From Hyphomonas sp. (GTDB lineage Bacteria; Pseudomonadota; Alphaproteobacteria; Caulobacterales; Hyphomonadaceae): a stretch of DNA of 64,000 bases. Positions 1 to 8,977 of this stretch are shown piece by piece. The DNA lies in assembly GCF_022844445.1 (NCBI RefSeq), contig NZ_JALHLS010000002.1:62001-126000 (forward strand), read 5' to 3'. Made by a program: the position numbers and the translations under genes. How positions within the stretch are numbered: the stretch's first letter is position 1; each line of letters starts with the position of its first letter. Below the pieces are notes generated by a model. The model was given only the letters and a program-made list of their open reading frames with translations. It made no database searches and was not told the DNA's origin.

Positions 1-2
1 AG

Positions 3-482
3 ATGATGGCATGGATGGCAGCGGCCACATTGGCGGGGTGCGCGGTGACGGGCGCGTCAGATGTTCGAATCACGGATCTCGAGCCCGGCGATGTGCCTGA
101 AAAGGTGCGCGCTCTGGCTGAGGGCGCCGCTCAAGGCTTCCGGATTTCCGGCGCGCAGAAGAAGGAGCGGGGCGGGCGGACCTATTTTGATGTGGAAGGA
201 AACTTGCCGGATGGCAGTGAGCTGGAGTTTGATATTCTTCTGACTTCTGCAGGTCCCGAGATTGTGGAGACCCAACGCGACATCGCCTGGGCCGACGCAC
301 CTGTCGCGGTCCGGACAGCGGCGCCAGAAGTTTCACCGGCGCGCGTCATAGAAAGTACGCAGGCGGACGGCACAGTCATCTACGAGCTGTTTGCGCCTGG
401 CATGCCTTCGGATCCTGCGATCGAAGTTGCGCTTGATAGGCAAGGAGTTGCCCGCGTGCTTCAAGAGCGCTGGCCGCACTAA
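3..482 (+). CDS. Putative lipoprotein, unknown function (5' end probably outside window)
   Basis: The reading frame is open from the window edge. The first in-window ATG gives a 159-residue protein with a lipobox-like LAGC near residue 13, but there is no positively charged n-region before it, so the real start is probably upstream of the window. The rest is acidic and has no membrane segment, and I recognise no family. It overlaps the convergent GH43 gene by 4 bases at the stop codons. A periplasmic or membrane-anchored lipoprotein is the most that can be inferred. Confidence 0.6.
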   Translation: MMAWMAAATLAGCAVTGASDVRITDLEPGDVPEKVRALAEGAAQGFRISGAQKKERGGRTYFDVEGNLPDGSELEFDILLTSAGPEIVETQRDIAWADAPVAVRTAAPEVSPARVIESTQADGTVIYELFAPGMPSDPAIEVALDRQGVARVLQERWPH

Positions 483-2116
483 AGCGCGCGGTACGTCACC
501 TTCCGGACGAGTGCGGCGCCGCCGCCTGCAGCATATAGTGCCGGGCGAAGACTGAGAAAATCTCCGTCGGTATTGTGGTGATATCCGGACACTTCCATCT
601 GAACGCCGTACTTCTCCCATGTCGAACCATCCCGGCTTGTGTGGATCGTGACGATGTGACGGTCGTTCCGGATGCGTATGAACAGGCGATTTCCCAAGTC
701 CTCAAACGCGCGGCCGCGGCGCTGGCGGCCATAGCGATGCATGACGAGCCCGTTTGCGTCAAAGCCGAGGCCTGCATAGAGGCGCTTCGAATAGAAAAGC
801 AAAAGTCCGGCTTCTGTGCGCTCGCCAAGTTCAATGTCGGCTTCCACTTCATAGGCAAGATCCCCGCAGACAAAGCAGAGCGGCGAAGCGTCGCCTGGGC
901 TCGTCCCTTTGGCCGTGAGCGATAGCCCTTCCGGCTGCAGATTAAATCGCTCACTTTCATCCGGCGCCGGGTTGTAGAAGGCCCAGAGTGTCCCGAGGCG
1001 ATTGGACGAAAAATCATCGGACAGGGGCTGCGCGTGCGGATGGCCGGAAGACGCGACGGGTTTGCGCAACGGCACCGAGAGATCTCCCCCCTTGGCAAGC
1101 GGCCAGCCGTCTTCCGTCCATTCTACAGGGTCAAGCAGCATCTGGCGGCCCAGGGTCCAGAAGTCGTTCTCGTAGCCGTGATAGGCCATCCACCAACCAC
1201 CGTCCGGTGCCTCGACCAGCGTTGCATGGCCCCGCGACCACCACTTTTCGCTGGCCGACCAGGTGCGGACGATGGGGTTGAACGGACAGTCTTCCCACGG
1301 ACCATGTATCGACCGCGATCTGGCGACGATCACCATATGTCCCGTCGGCGGGCCTGCTGTGCCGCCAACAGCAGTAATGAGATAGAACCAGTCCCCGCGC
1401 CGCGTGATCTTCGGGCCCTCAGGCGCAAAGGCCTCGACGGTCCATGTGTCGGGGTATCGCCAGGGATCATAGACATGCTCGACCTCTCCGGCGGTCGAAA
1501 GGCCATCATCGGTGAGGCGAACGCGGTCTCCGCCGGAAAGGAAGAGATAGCGCTTTCCGTCTTCGCCGACTGCGTGCCCGGGGTCGATGTGCCTGGGTAG
1601 CTTGAGATCGACAGGTTCACTCCAGGGGCCTTCGATGTGGTCGGCCCAGATGACATAGTTCGAGCGATAATCCGGAAAGCGGGCAGGGATGTAGAGGTAG
1701 TATCGGCCCTCATGCTTGCAGAGCTCGGGCGCCCAGACGGAGCCGATAGGAGTCTTGAGTGCGGCGGTGACGGGTGACCAGTTCACGAGATCCGTTGATT
1801 TCCAGATGACCAGACCTGGATAGGCGTCGAACGTCGAGAACGTCATGTAGTAGGTATCACCGTCGCGGAGCACAGTCGGGTCCGGCCGGTCGCCTGAAAA
1901 GACGGGGTTGAGGAAAGTACCGTTTCCGAGATCAGCGCGGCGCTGGCCCTCAAAGCCGCGCGGCCAGTCGAGATGCGACCAGTCGGCACCGGACGGCGAT
2001 ATCAATCCTTCTTCGGGCCAGAGCGCCGTTCTTGTGGCCGCTTCCAGACGGCTGGCACAGGCCGTCAGAGGCAGGGCGGCGAGGCCAGAGAGGGCCATGC
2101 GTCGGGTCAGCTTCAT
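479..2116 (-). CDS. Glycoside hydrolase family 43 lipoprotein (arabinosidase/xylosidase type)
   Basis: This 545-residue protein begins with a twin-arginine signal (LTRRMALSG) and a lipobox LTAC at Cys20, so it is probably exported by Tat and lipid-anchored. The five-bladed beta-propeller of GH43 follows: PDP at residues 78-80 carries the expected catalytic base Asp79, an IDPGH segment fits the modulating Asp, and AFAPEGPKI carries the likely acid Glu. The C-terminal third (from about residue 360) looks like the concanavalin-like GH43 C-terminal domain. The start at 2116 is preferred over the ATG at 2128 because a GGAG lies 6 bases before it. It sits beside the receptor and pectate lyase, so trimming of arabinan or xylan side chains of pectin is inferred. 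The exact substrate cannot be read from sequence. Confidence 0.9.
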   Translation of the reverse strand: MKLTRRMALSGLAALPLTACASRLEAATRTALWPEEGLISPSGADWSHLDWPRGFEGQRRADLGNGTFLNPVFSGDRPDPTVLRDGDTYYMTFSTFDAYPGLVIWKSTDLVNWSPVTAALKTPIGSVWAPELCKHEGRYYLYIPARFPDYRSNYVIWADHIEGPWSEPVDLKLPRHIDPGHAVGEDGKRYLFLSGGDRVRLTDDGLSTAGEVEHVYDPWRYPDTWTVEAFAPEGPKITRRGDWFYLITAVGGTAGPPTGHMVIVARSRSIHGPWEDCPFNPIVRTWSASEKWWSRGHATLVEAPDGGWWMAYHGYENDFWTLGRQMLLDPVEWTEDGWPLAKGGDLSVPLRKPVASSGHPHAQPLSDDFSSNRLGTLWAFYNPAPDESERFNLQPEGLSLTAKGTSPGDASPLCFVCGDLAYEVEADIELGERTEAGLLLFYSKRLYAGLGFDANGLVMHRYGRQRRGRAFEDLGNRLFIRIRNDRHIVTIHTSRDGSTWEKYGVQMEVSGYHHNTDGDFLSLRPALYAAGGGAALVRKVTYRAL

Positions 2117-2146
2117 TGACGGCTCCATTTCAATCGGTATGCGGAC

Positions 2147-2182
2147 AAAAAAGCCGCCGGATCGGGGGGCGATCCGGCGGCT
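2147..2182 (-). terminator. Rho-independent terminator between the TonB receptor and GH43 genes
   Basis: A perfect 13-bp GC-rich inverted repeat (2152-2164 with 2170-2182, 5-base loop) is followed on the minus strand by six T residues (A run 2147-2152 on the plus strand). It lies downstream of the TonB receptor stop and just before the GH43 start, so it should end most receptor transcripts before the GH43 gene. Confidence 0.85.
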
Positions 2183-2239
2183 AGGGATGGCGCGAGTAAA
2201 CCGGCGGAGAGAGGGGCTCCACCGGTGCCGCCTCAGCCT

Positions 2240-5089
2240 TTAGTAGCGGTACCGGACGCCGACGACAAATTCACGGCCGGTATGCTCATAGTTGAGGCTG
2301 TTCTGACGTTGGCTGCTGATCCAGCGCTCGTCATAGACATCCGTCAGATTGATCGCCTCGAAGGTCAATTCAATCTTGTCCGTCAGTTCATAGGAAGCAG
2401 ACATGTCCAGGTTCAGCGTCGCCGCCTTGCCTTCGACATCGTTTCCGCTCGCCGCCGGAACGAGCGTAAGGTACTCATCACGCCAGCTGCTCGAGATGCG
2501 CGCTTCAAACGGGCCGCGCTCGTAGTAGAGCGTGGCCGACATGGAAGACGGAGACTGGCCAATGAGCGACTCGGTCACCGTGGCGCCGGTCGTCGGGTTG
2601 ATGATGTAGTCGAACTCGGAGTCAATCTTAGTATAGTTCACCAGACCGCCGAAGCCGTGAAGCTGCTCAGGAATGAAGTCAAAGTTGAACGGCGTTTGAA
2701 GCGTGACTTCGAAGCCGTTCAGCACGCCGCCGGGCGTGTTGACGAAGTTGGTCACGACGAACGGGTCGGCCGGTGTTACGCCCGGACCGAGCAGTGAGTT
2801 CGGGAAGCCCGTCTCCGAGTAGGGGATCGTGCGAACCAGGCGCTGAGTGAAGCTCTCGATGTTTTTGCGGAACAGGGCAACCGAGAACAGGGCCTCGTCA
2901 TAGGGATACCATTCGAGCGAAAGATCCACGTTGTTGGACTGGATCGGTTCGAGATAGGGGTTGCCCGAGGTGAGCGAGAAGCCGGGCGGGCTGGTGTCGA
3001 TCGAGCCGCCCGGTGTCAGCGAGGCAAGGCCTGGGCGGGCAATCGTCTTGGCCGCCGCAATCCGCAGGACGACGTCGGCCGATGGTTCGATCACGACATT
3101 GAGGGCCGGCAGCGTGTTATCGTACTTGAAGTTGGCTTCGACAGGGGCGCCGCTGAGAATACCCACGGACGTCAGGTCGGTTTCGACATAGCGGACACCG
3201 ACGTTGCCGCGTACCGGGATATAGCCGAGGTCGGCGTTCCAATCGAGCTGCACGTAGCCGCCGGTCGACTTCTCGACGGCGCTCCGGGTTTCGCCATCGA
3301 ACCGGGTCAGGCGGAAATCGCCGAAAGAGTTCACGCAATTGCAATCGAAATCCATGATGGCATTGAGCGCGTTGAGGTCCGGGATCACCCAGGTTGCTGG
3401 CGTGCCAGCCGGCAGGTCCATGCCGCTACCGAAGTTCGACACGAGTGTTGTGTACGCCGACTGCGGAATGCCTTGGGCCGCAAGGGCGGCGGTGGTGGTC
3501 GCGCTGACCGCCTCATTTGTGCGCCACTCCCGGACGTCGAAGCCGAACTCCTTATAGGAAGCGCCGCCGCTGAGCGTGAAGATGTCGTTCACGTCCCAGG
3601 CCAGGTCGAGGCGGGCGGTATCATAGGAGTTGACGGTCTTGTTCGGGCGTTGACGGATGATGGAAGCGTCGCCCAGTGCGGTGCTGGACGAAAACACATA
3701 GTTCGCTGGGTTCGTCACGTCGAAGGCATAGTTGAACGCCGGCAGGTTCGGATCAGAATAGTCGTAAGAATATCCGTCCACATCATAACGCTCGAGCGAA
3801 ATCGTGGTCTGCTGAGGGTTGGTGCCGATGGCGCGCGAGGCGCCGGCCAGACCCGAGATCCGGACTGTATCTGTCAAATCGGATTCGAAGCTCAGCGAGT
3901 TCTGGAAGAACTCGGTTTCAAGAACGTCGATGCGCTGCTCGGTCCGGATATCGACATCATTGAATGTGCCCTGAACCAGCGTCGCATTGTCGTCGACACG
4001 ACCCGAGACAAGGTCGACCGTCCGAAGGCCCTGGACACCCGTTTCCCGGGCGAAAGAAATGACTTCGAGAAATTCTTCGTTCCGCGTCTGGTCGAGTTGG
4101 GCGTAGAGCGAGTCGAAGGTAATTTCGGTGCCTTCCCACGGTTCGACCTGGAATGCTCCCGTGAGTCCAAGGCGTTCACGATCATAGCCGATGCGGCCAT
4201 AGCGGGGGATGCGAGGATGTGCGCCGCGTGCTGCCGCTGCGGCTGCTGCCGGCCCGGTCAGGACCGCGCCGCTGGCATCCGTTACGGTGCCAACAGACTG
4301 ATAGCAACGCGTCGTGTTGACAAAGCCGGGGCCGGCGCAGCCATCGTCGGCCGGCACGCGGAAGCGGCCCGAGCTTGAGCCTTCTTCGAACGTATTGCGC
4401 GTCGAATAGGCGACCGATACCAGCGCGCCTACGCGGTCATCGAACCAGCGGTCCGAAATCAGCGCGGTGAACCGGGGATCTGTCTTTTCCGACAAGTCAT
4501 TGTAGGAGGCCTGCGCGCCGGTTGCGAAGGTGAAGCCATCATAGTCGAACGGCTTGGCGGAACGCAGCTGGACGGTTGCGCCGAGCGAGCCTTCGTCGAC
4601 TTCTGCTTCCTGCGATTTTGCGATCTTTACGCTGGTGAACAGGTCCGCCGCGAAGACGTTGAAGTCGAACTGCCGGTTGCGGTTGGCGCGGCCATCACGG
4701 CCACCCGTGGTGGCCAGAGCTTCCATGCCGTTGATCTGGACGCGGACGAAGTCCGAGGAGAGGCCGCGCACGTTGATCGAGCGGCCTTCGCCGCCGTCAC
4801 GGTCAATCTGGACACCGGGAACGCGTTGCAGAGCTTCGGCGAGATTGAGGTCAGGGAAGTCGGCAATGTCTTCGGCGCTGATCGCGTCGACGATCCCGGT
4901 TTCGTTGCGCTTGACGGCGATGGCTTGTTGCAAGCTCTGGCGAAAGCCGGTCACGACGACCGTTTCCTGGCGGGCTTCGCTGTCTTCAGGAGTCTCTTGC
5001 TCCTGAGCGTTGGCGCCGCCTGCAAGCAGGCCGACAGCGGCCGCTCCCATGAGCAGCCGGAAGTTGAAACTGGTGTCCCTGAAACGCAT
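2240..5089 (-). CDS. TonB-dependent receptor (Caulobacter/Xanthomonas type)
   Basis: This outer-membrane gated porin is about 949 residues long. A signal peptide ends at ANA|Q near residue 29. A TonB-box-like ETVVVTGFR comes next, then the plug domain (about residues 40-170, with LQRVPGVQIDRDGGEGRSI and the INVRG motif typical of this receptor class) and a long beta-barrel ending in the aromatic GVRYRY. The start at 5089 has a strong GGGAGGAG ribosome site; longer in-frame starts at 5122 (ATG) and 5140 (TTG) do not. Paired ACCGGT operators lie 70-105 bases upstream. In this locus it probably imports oligogalacturonides, but the substrate is inferred from neighbours only. Confidence 0.93.
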   Translation of the reverse strand: MRFRDTSFNFRLLMGAAAVGLLAGGANAQEQETPEDSEARQETVVVTGFRQSLQQAIAVKRNETGIVDAISAEDIADFPDLNLAEALQRVPGVQIDRDGGEGRSINVRGLSSDFVRVQINGMEALATTGGRDGRANRNRQFDFNVFAADLFTSVKIAKSQEAEVDEGSLGATVQLRSAKPFDYDGFTFATGAQASYNDLSEKTDPRFTALISDRWFDDRVGALVSVAYSTRNTFEEGSSSGRFRVPADDGCAGPGFVNTTRCYQSVGTVTDASGAVLTGPAAAAAAARGAHPRIPRYGRIGYDRERLGLTGAFQVEPWEGTEITFDSLYAQLDQTRNEEFLEVISFARETGVQGLRTVDLVSGRVDDNATLVQGTFNDVDIRTEQRIDVLETEFFQNSLSFESDLTDTVRISGLAGASRAIGTNPQQTTISLERYDVDGYSYDYSDPNLPAFNYAFDVTNPANYVFSSSTALGDASIIRQRPNKTVNSYDTARLDLAWDVNDIFTLSGGASYKEFGFDVREWRTNEAVSATTTAALAAQGIPQSAYTTLVSNFGSGMDLPAGTPATWVIPDLNALNAIMDFDCNCVNSFGDFRLTRFDGETRSAVEKSTGGYVQLDWNADLGYIPVRGNVGVRYVETDLTSVGILSGAPVEANFKYDNTLPALNVVIEPSADVVLRIAAAKTIARPGLASLTPGGSIDTSPPGFSLTSGNPYLEPIQSNNVDLSLEWYPYDEALFSVALFRKNIESFTQRLVRTIPYSETGFPNSLLGPGVTPADPFVVTNFVNTPGGVLNGFEVTLQTPFNFDFIPEQLHGFGGLVNYTKIDSEFDYIINPTTGATVTESLIGQSPSSMSATLYYERGPFEARISSSWRDEYLTLVPAASGNDVEGKAATLNLDMSASYELTDKIELTFEAINLTDVYDERWISSQRQNSLNYEHTGREFVVGVRYRY

Positions 5090-5156
5090 CTTTGCTCTCC
5101 TCCCAGGATTGAGCGTTGTCATCTTGGCGGCCGCCTGCAAGGGAGGCCGCTCTTTA

Positions 5157-5194
5157 TGTCACCGGTAGCATAATTAAACATGCTACCGGTATCA
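5157..5194. promoter_or_regulatory. Tandem LacI-type operators upstream of the TonB receptor
   Basis: Two 14-bp near-palindromes of form TGNNACCGGTNNCA lie at 5157-5170 (TGTCACCGGTAGCA) and 5181-5194 (TGCTACCGGTATCA), with centres 24 bp apart. The central ACCGGT matches sites at 6211 and 8938 in the same locus. A central CpG palindrome of this kind is typical of LacI/GalR regulators, and a LacI gene lies at 7794. Which regulator binds is inferred. Confidence 0.72.
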
Positions 5195-5264
5195 ATTAAT
5201 TTTCTTTCGATCCTGTCATCTTCTGGTTCCATTCCCGAAAGGTGTTGCAGAAAGGTCGCCCGGC

Positions 5265-6122
5265 TCAAGCCGGACGTTTGTGGGCAGTGTTGGTTTGCTG
5301 TGCCATCGCGGGGGCGGCGGTGCAGGTGATGGGATCCATTCCGGCCATCTCGATGCGCGCCGTCTGACCAGCGCGAAGGGGATGGACGCCGGTTACAGCG
5401 CCCGTGGTGATCTGCATGCCGCGGCGAAGCGGGTGGCCCTGGCGCGCGCAGATCTCGAGCACCGCACGGAAAGATTCCAGCGGCCCGCCGGGAATGGCAG
5501 AGGCATCTGCCGCGCCGGCTTCAACACCGTCGATCAACGTTCGCAACCGCCAGCTTGAAGGGTTTGCAGTGCGCCAGGACGGGATCTCGCCGCCGAGGAT
5601 CAGTCCGTTGTTGTTGCCAAAGTCCGAAATGGTCACCAACGGCCCATGGTCGTTGATTTGGGCGAAGGGGCTGGAGGCAATTTCGGCGCCAAGCCTTGCA
5701 TTTGCTGCTATTTCAGATGCCTCCGCGAGGCTCCAGGTCGTTTTGCCGGCCGGCGCATCCTCGCCGACTTCTATAACTATTTCGCCCTCAATCGCGCCAA
5801 ATCCGCCGCTGAACAGGAAGACGTTTCCGGCCGGCTCGGCGGTACGTGTCAGTTGCCGGGAGAAGATCGGGCCTGCGAGCCTGTCGGTGCCATAGGTGGC
5901 ATCGAAGGGGGCATTGATCCGTCCGACCTTCCAGCCGGCCAAGCGGTCCGGCCAGATGCTGATGGCCTGCGTCTGGATAAGGTAAGCCTCGGCCAGGGAC
6001 GCGGGTAGCGCGCCGGGATAATCCGACAGCGGACGGCCCGCGAGACGCGCTTCGACAAAGGCAGCGGCCCGCACATCGATGGCGGGGTTGCCCGGGCGTC
6101 CCGTGAGGTGTGTACTTGCCAT
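5265..6122 (-). CDS. 2-keto-4-pentenoate hydratase / fumarylacetoacetate hydrolase family protein
   Basis: This 285-residue cytoplasmic protein has no signal peptide. The N-terminal half shows the hydratase pattern (QTQAISIWPDRLAGWKVGR), and the middle has the metal-binding stretch AIEGEIVIEVGED and the later GPLVTISDFGNNNG. Family members act on 2-keto acids with Mg2+ or Mn2+. It is transcribed away from the pectate lyase and shares its upstream region and ACCGGT operator, so it is probably induced with the pectin genes and may act on a keto-acid from sugar-acid breakdown. The exact reaction is unknown. Confidence 0.85.
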   Translation of the reverse strand: MASTHLTGRPGNPAIDVRAAAFVEARLAGRPLSDYPGALPASLAEAYLIQTQAISIWPDRLAGWKVGRINAPFDATYGTDRLAGPIFSRQLTRTAEPAGNVFLFSGGFGAIEGEIVIEVGEDAPAGKTTWSLAEASEIAANARLGAEIASSPFAQINDHGPLVTISDFGNNNGLILGGEIPSWRTANPSSWRLRTLIDGVEAGAADASAIPGGPLESFRAVLEICARQGHPLRRGMQITTGAVTGVHPLRAGQTARIEMAGMDPITCTAAPAMAQQTNTAHKRPA

Positions 6123-6210
6123 TCCGTTTCGTCCCTGGTGGCGGGGAGCCCTCTGTTCGGGGGCCGCCTGCCGCGTTGTTTTTATGCCTAGCCTGTTGCT
6201 GGACAGCCTT

Positions 6211-6224
6211 GGAAACCGGTGTCA
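6211..6224. promoter_or_regulatory. LacI-type operator between the hydratase and pectate lyase genes
   Basis: GGAAACCGGTGTCA; its reverse complement TGACACCGGTTTCC differs at only one of 14 positions from the site in front of kduI (TGACACCGGTTACC at 8938). It lies about 90 bases from each of the two divergent start codons and could control both. Confidence 0.7.
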
Positions 6225-6308
6225 TAGTCTTCCGAAACGAGGATGTGTCAATCAATTTCTCGATTGGCCCGTCCAGAAAAATCACTCAAACCGTTTTGGG
6301 AGGATCAG

Positions 6309-7703
6309 ATGACCGCGCAACTCTACCGGGTGATTGCAGCCTCAGCGGCACTGGCCGCCTTGCATTTGACGGGCTGCGCTACGCCGCCTGCGCCGGCCTC
6401 CGGCGAACCGTTGCCGGCGCTGGCTGCAACCTCCTCATCTCCGGCCGGGCCAGTCTGGTTCTTCCCGGCCATCGAGTGGCAGGCGATCACCGATGGCGGT
6501 CGCGGCGGCGAGATTGTCCGCGTCACGACGCTGGCGAATGACGGCCCGGGCAGTCTGCGCGAAGCGATTGCAAAGGACGGCGCGCGGATCATCGTCTTCG
6601 AGGTCGGCGGCGTAATCGACCTCGAGAAGCAGACGATCTCGATTACCAATCCGCACCTTACGATCGCTGGTCAGACGGCGCCCTCGCCAGGCATCACGCT
6701 GATCCGCGGCGGCATCGACGTGAAGACCAATGATGTGATCATCCAGCACCTGCGTATCCGCCCCGGTGACAATGGCGAAGCGCGCGGGACCGGCTTTTCG
6801 GAAGATTCGGTCTCCACAGCGAGCGCCCACAACCTGATTGTCGATCATTGTTCGCTGACCTGGGCGGTCGATGAGAACCTCTCTGCATCCGGCCCGCGCT
6901 TCACTGGCGCAACGCCAGAGGAATGGCGCGCCGGTACGTCTCGCAACATCCTCTACAGTCACAACCTGATTGCGGAAGGTCTGGCTGATGCGACGCATCC
7001 CAAGTTTGAGCACTCGAAGGGATCGCTGATCCACGACAATATAAGCGGTATCCTGATTTACGGTAATCTGTATGCGCACAATTATGAGCGTAACCCGCTT
7101 TTCAAGGGCGGCGTGCAGGGGCAGATTGTCAACAACTTCATCTACGATCCTGGGCAGCGGGCCGTACACTACAACCTTCAGGCCCAGGAATGGGGCGCCG
7201 TGCCTTTCCAGACCGGCCGGATGGACATGATTGGTAACGTCCTGCGAGGCGGCCAGTCGACAGCCGCCGGTTTGCCGCTGGTTATGCTGGGAGGAGACGG
7301 AGACCTGGCGCTGCATACGCGCGACAATATCGCGGTCGACTGGAAAGGAGATCTGCTACCCGAGCGTGGCTACTATACTACCGGACGCGCGAAGATTGTC
7401 GATGCGCCGGAGGCAATGCCGCTGCCAGAGGGCCTGCCGGTTCTGGCGGCCGAGGACGTGGAACTTTTTGTCCTGAAGAATGCCGGCGCCCGCCCCTGGG
7501 ACCGGGATGGCCACGACGTTCGCGTGATTGCCAATGCCGCCGAAGGGCGCGGCGAGATCATCGACAGCCAGACCGAAGTGGGCGGCTATCCCGTGATGGC
7601 GCCGTCCTACCGGGCATTTGACCCGGCGCTCTGGGACCTTGAAACCATGCTGCCGAAGTCGCCTGAAGCGCTGGACGCCAGCCAGAAGGGCCGGGGCACC
7701 TGA
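6309..7703 (+). CDS. Pectate lyase, polysaccharide lyase family 1, lipoprotein
   Basis: This 464-residue protein has a lipoprotein signal (LHLTGC, Cys near residue 23). A right-handed parallel beta-helix fold follows, with the family 1 signatures TIAGQTAPSPGI, LRIRPGD and VDHCSLTWAVDENLS, and then RNILYSHNLI and a late GNVLRGG. It would cleave polygalacturonate by beta-elimination at the cell surface or in the periplasm, giving 4,5-unsaturated oligomers. The start at 6309 is chosen because GGGAGG lies 6 bases upstream and the signal peptide begins there; an upstream ATG at 6243 would add an unlikely extension. It is divergent from the hydratase with a shared operator, and the LacI regulator follows. 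Confidence 0.92.
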   Translation: MTAQLYRVIAASAALAALHLTGCATPPAPASGEPLPALAATSSSPAGPVWFFPAIEWQAITDGGRGGEIVRVTTLANDGPGSLREAIAKDGARIIVFEVGGVIDLEKQTISITNPHLTIAGQTAPSPGITLIRGGIDVKTNDVIIQHLRIRPGDNGEARGTGFSEDSVSTASAHNLIVDHCSLTWAVDENLSASGPRFTGATPEEWRAGTSRNILYSHNLIAEGLADATHPKFEHSKGSLIHDNISGILIYGNLYAHNYERNPLFKGGVQGQIVNNFIYDPGQRAVHYNLQAQEWGAVPFQTGRMDMIGNVLRGGQSTAAGLPLVMLGGDGDLALHTRDNIAVDWKGDLLPERGYYTTGRAKIVDAPEAMPLPEGLPVLAAEDVELFVLKNAGARPWDRDGHDVRVIANAAEGRGEIIDSQTEVGGYPVMAPSYRAFDPALWDLETMLPKSPEALDASQKGRGT

Positions 7704-7793
7704 GGGGCTGACAACGGGGGACAACTTGCCAAATCGCGGTGTCCGCGCGAGACAGGCTTCTGGCAAGTTCTCCCGTTGCATCAAGGGCCTTTT

Positions 7794-8888
7794 GTGACCG
7801 ACCTCCCTGACACCGACCAAGAAGCCGAAATCGCAGATGCCCTGCGCGAAGCGGCCGCCTTCCGTCAGACAGGGCGCGCGACGATCAACGACATCGCCCG
7901 CATCGCGAAGGTTTCGAAGAAGACCGTCTCTCGGGTGATCAACGAGAGCCCGCTGGTAAAGCCGCGCACGCGCCATCTGGTAAAAGTGATCATCGCGGAG
8001 CTGGGGTTCACGCCGGATCCGCAGGCCCGCGCACTGGCGCTGCGCCGCTCGTTCCTCGTCGGCATGGTCTATGACAATCCGAGCCCGCAATACGTGGTCA
8101 ACATGCAGCGCGGCATTCTGGACGGGCTCGAGGAGACGGACTTCCAGCTCGTGCTGCGTCCCGTAAACCGGGCCGACGCGAACTACTGGCACAGGCTGCG
8201 CTCCTTCATCCAGCAGCACAAGCCGTTCGGTCTGATCCTGCCGCCCTCGGTTTCCGAGGATGAGGAGCTGGTCGACATGTTGCGCGAGCATGAGGTCGAC
8301 TATGTGCGTATCGCGTCGGTCGAACTCGACACCCCTGCGCGCATGATCCGGACGCATGATGCCGAAGGGGCAGCTCAAGCCGCCCGGCACCTCTGCGCTC
8401 TGGGGCATGTGGATATTGCCCACATCCAGGGGCCTGAATCCTTTCGGTCCGCGCATGAGCGGCGCAGCGGTTTTGTTCGCGGCCTTGGCGAATCGGGGCG
8501 CAGCCTTCCAGCCGATCTGATTGCCGAAGCCGGCTACACCTTCGACTCGGGCCTGCAGGCGATGGAGCGTCTGATCTATGCCAAGCGCCGGCCGACGGCC
8601 GTGTTCGCTGGCAATGATGAAATGGCTACCGGCGCTTATGTCGCTGTCCGGAAAGCGGGCCTGCGCATACCGGAAGACATCTCGATTGTCGGGTTTGACG
8701 ATACACCGATTGCTGGCCGACTCTGGCCGGCCCTCACGACCGTGCGCCTGCCGATCCGCGAGATGGGCAGGGCGGCCGCGAAACTCTTGCTGGACCAGGC
8801 CGCCGGCAAGGCGCCTGCCGAGACCATCAGCTTCTCGCCGGAAATCGTGGTGCGCGATTCTGCGGCGCCGCCGCCGAAAGCTGGCTAA
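7794..8888 (+). CDS. LacI-family transcriptional regulator, likely repressor of the pectin locus
   Basis: The N-terminal helix-turn-helix reads ATINDIARIAKVSKKTVSRV (about residues 30-50) after an unusually long lead of about 28 residues. A periplasmic-binding-protein-like effector domain follows (VGMVYDNPS, FAGNDEMATGAY, SIVGFDDTPIAG). The GTG start at 7794 has AAGGG about 7 bases upstream; a TTG at 7776 is less well supported. It lies between the pectate lyase and kduI, and ACCGGT palindromes occur in front of both and of the receptor, so it is the best candidate to bind them. Release by 2-keto-3-deoxygluconate or a related acid is inferred from other uronate regulators. Confidence 0.9.
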   Translation: MTDLPDTDQEAEIADALREAAAFRQTGRATINDIARIAKVSKKTVSRVINESPLVKPRTRHLVKVIIAELGFTPDPQARALALRRSFLVGMVYDNPSPQYVVNMQRGILDGLEETDFQLVLRPVNRADANYWHRLRSFIQQHKPFGLILPPSVSEDEELVDMLREHEVDYVRIASVELDTPARMIRTHDAEGAAQAARHLCALGHVDIAHIQGPESFRSAHERRSGFVRGLGESGRSLPADLIAEAGYTFDSGLQAMERLIYAKRRPTAVFAGNDEMATGAYVAVRKAGLRIPEDISIVGFDDTPIAGRLWPALTTVRLPIREMGRAAAKLLLDQAAGKAPAETISFSPEIVVRDSAAPPPKAG

Positions 8889-8937
8889 CCGGAAAGAGTG
8901 CCGACAAGTCGCTTGCGGTTCATTTGCCGAGTTGATA

Positions 8938-8951
8938 TGACACCGGTTACC
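8938..8951. promoter_or_regulatory. LacI-type operator upstream of kduI
   Basis: TGACACCGGTTACC lies 27 bases before the kduI start codon, a position where a repressor would block the promoter or early elongation. It is nearly identical to the site at 6211 (inverted) and shares the ACCGGT core with those at 5157 and 5181. Confidence 0.72.
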
Positions 8952-8977
8952 AAAATCAAGAAACGCAGGGAGCACCT

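Noticed and set aside
7356..8975. 539-residue minus-strand frame opposite the pectate lyase end and LacI gene
   Set aside because: Arginine- and histidine-rich composition typical of an antisense shadow; the plus-strand LacI and lyase are clear.
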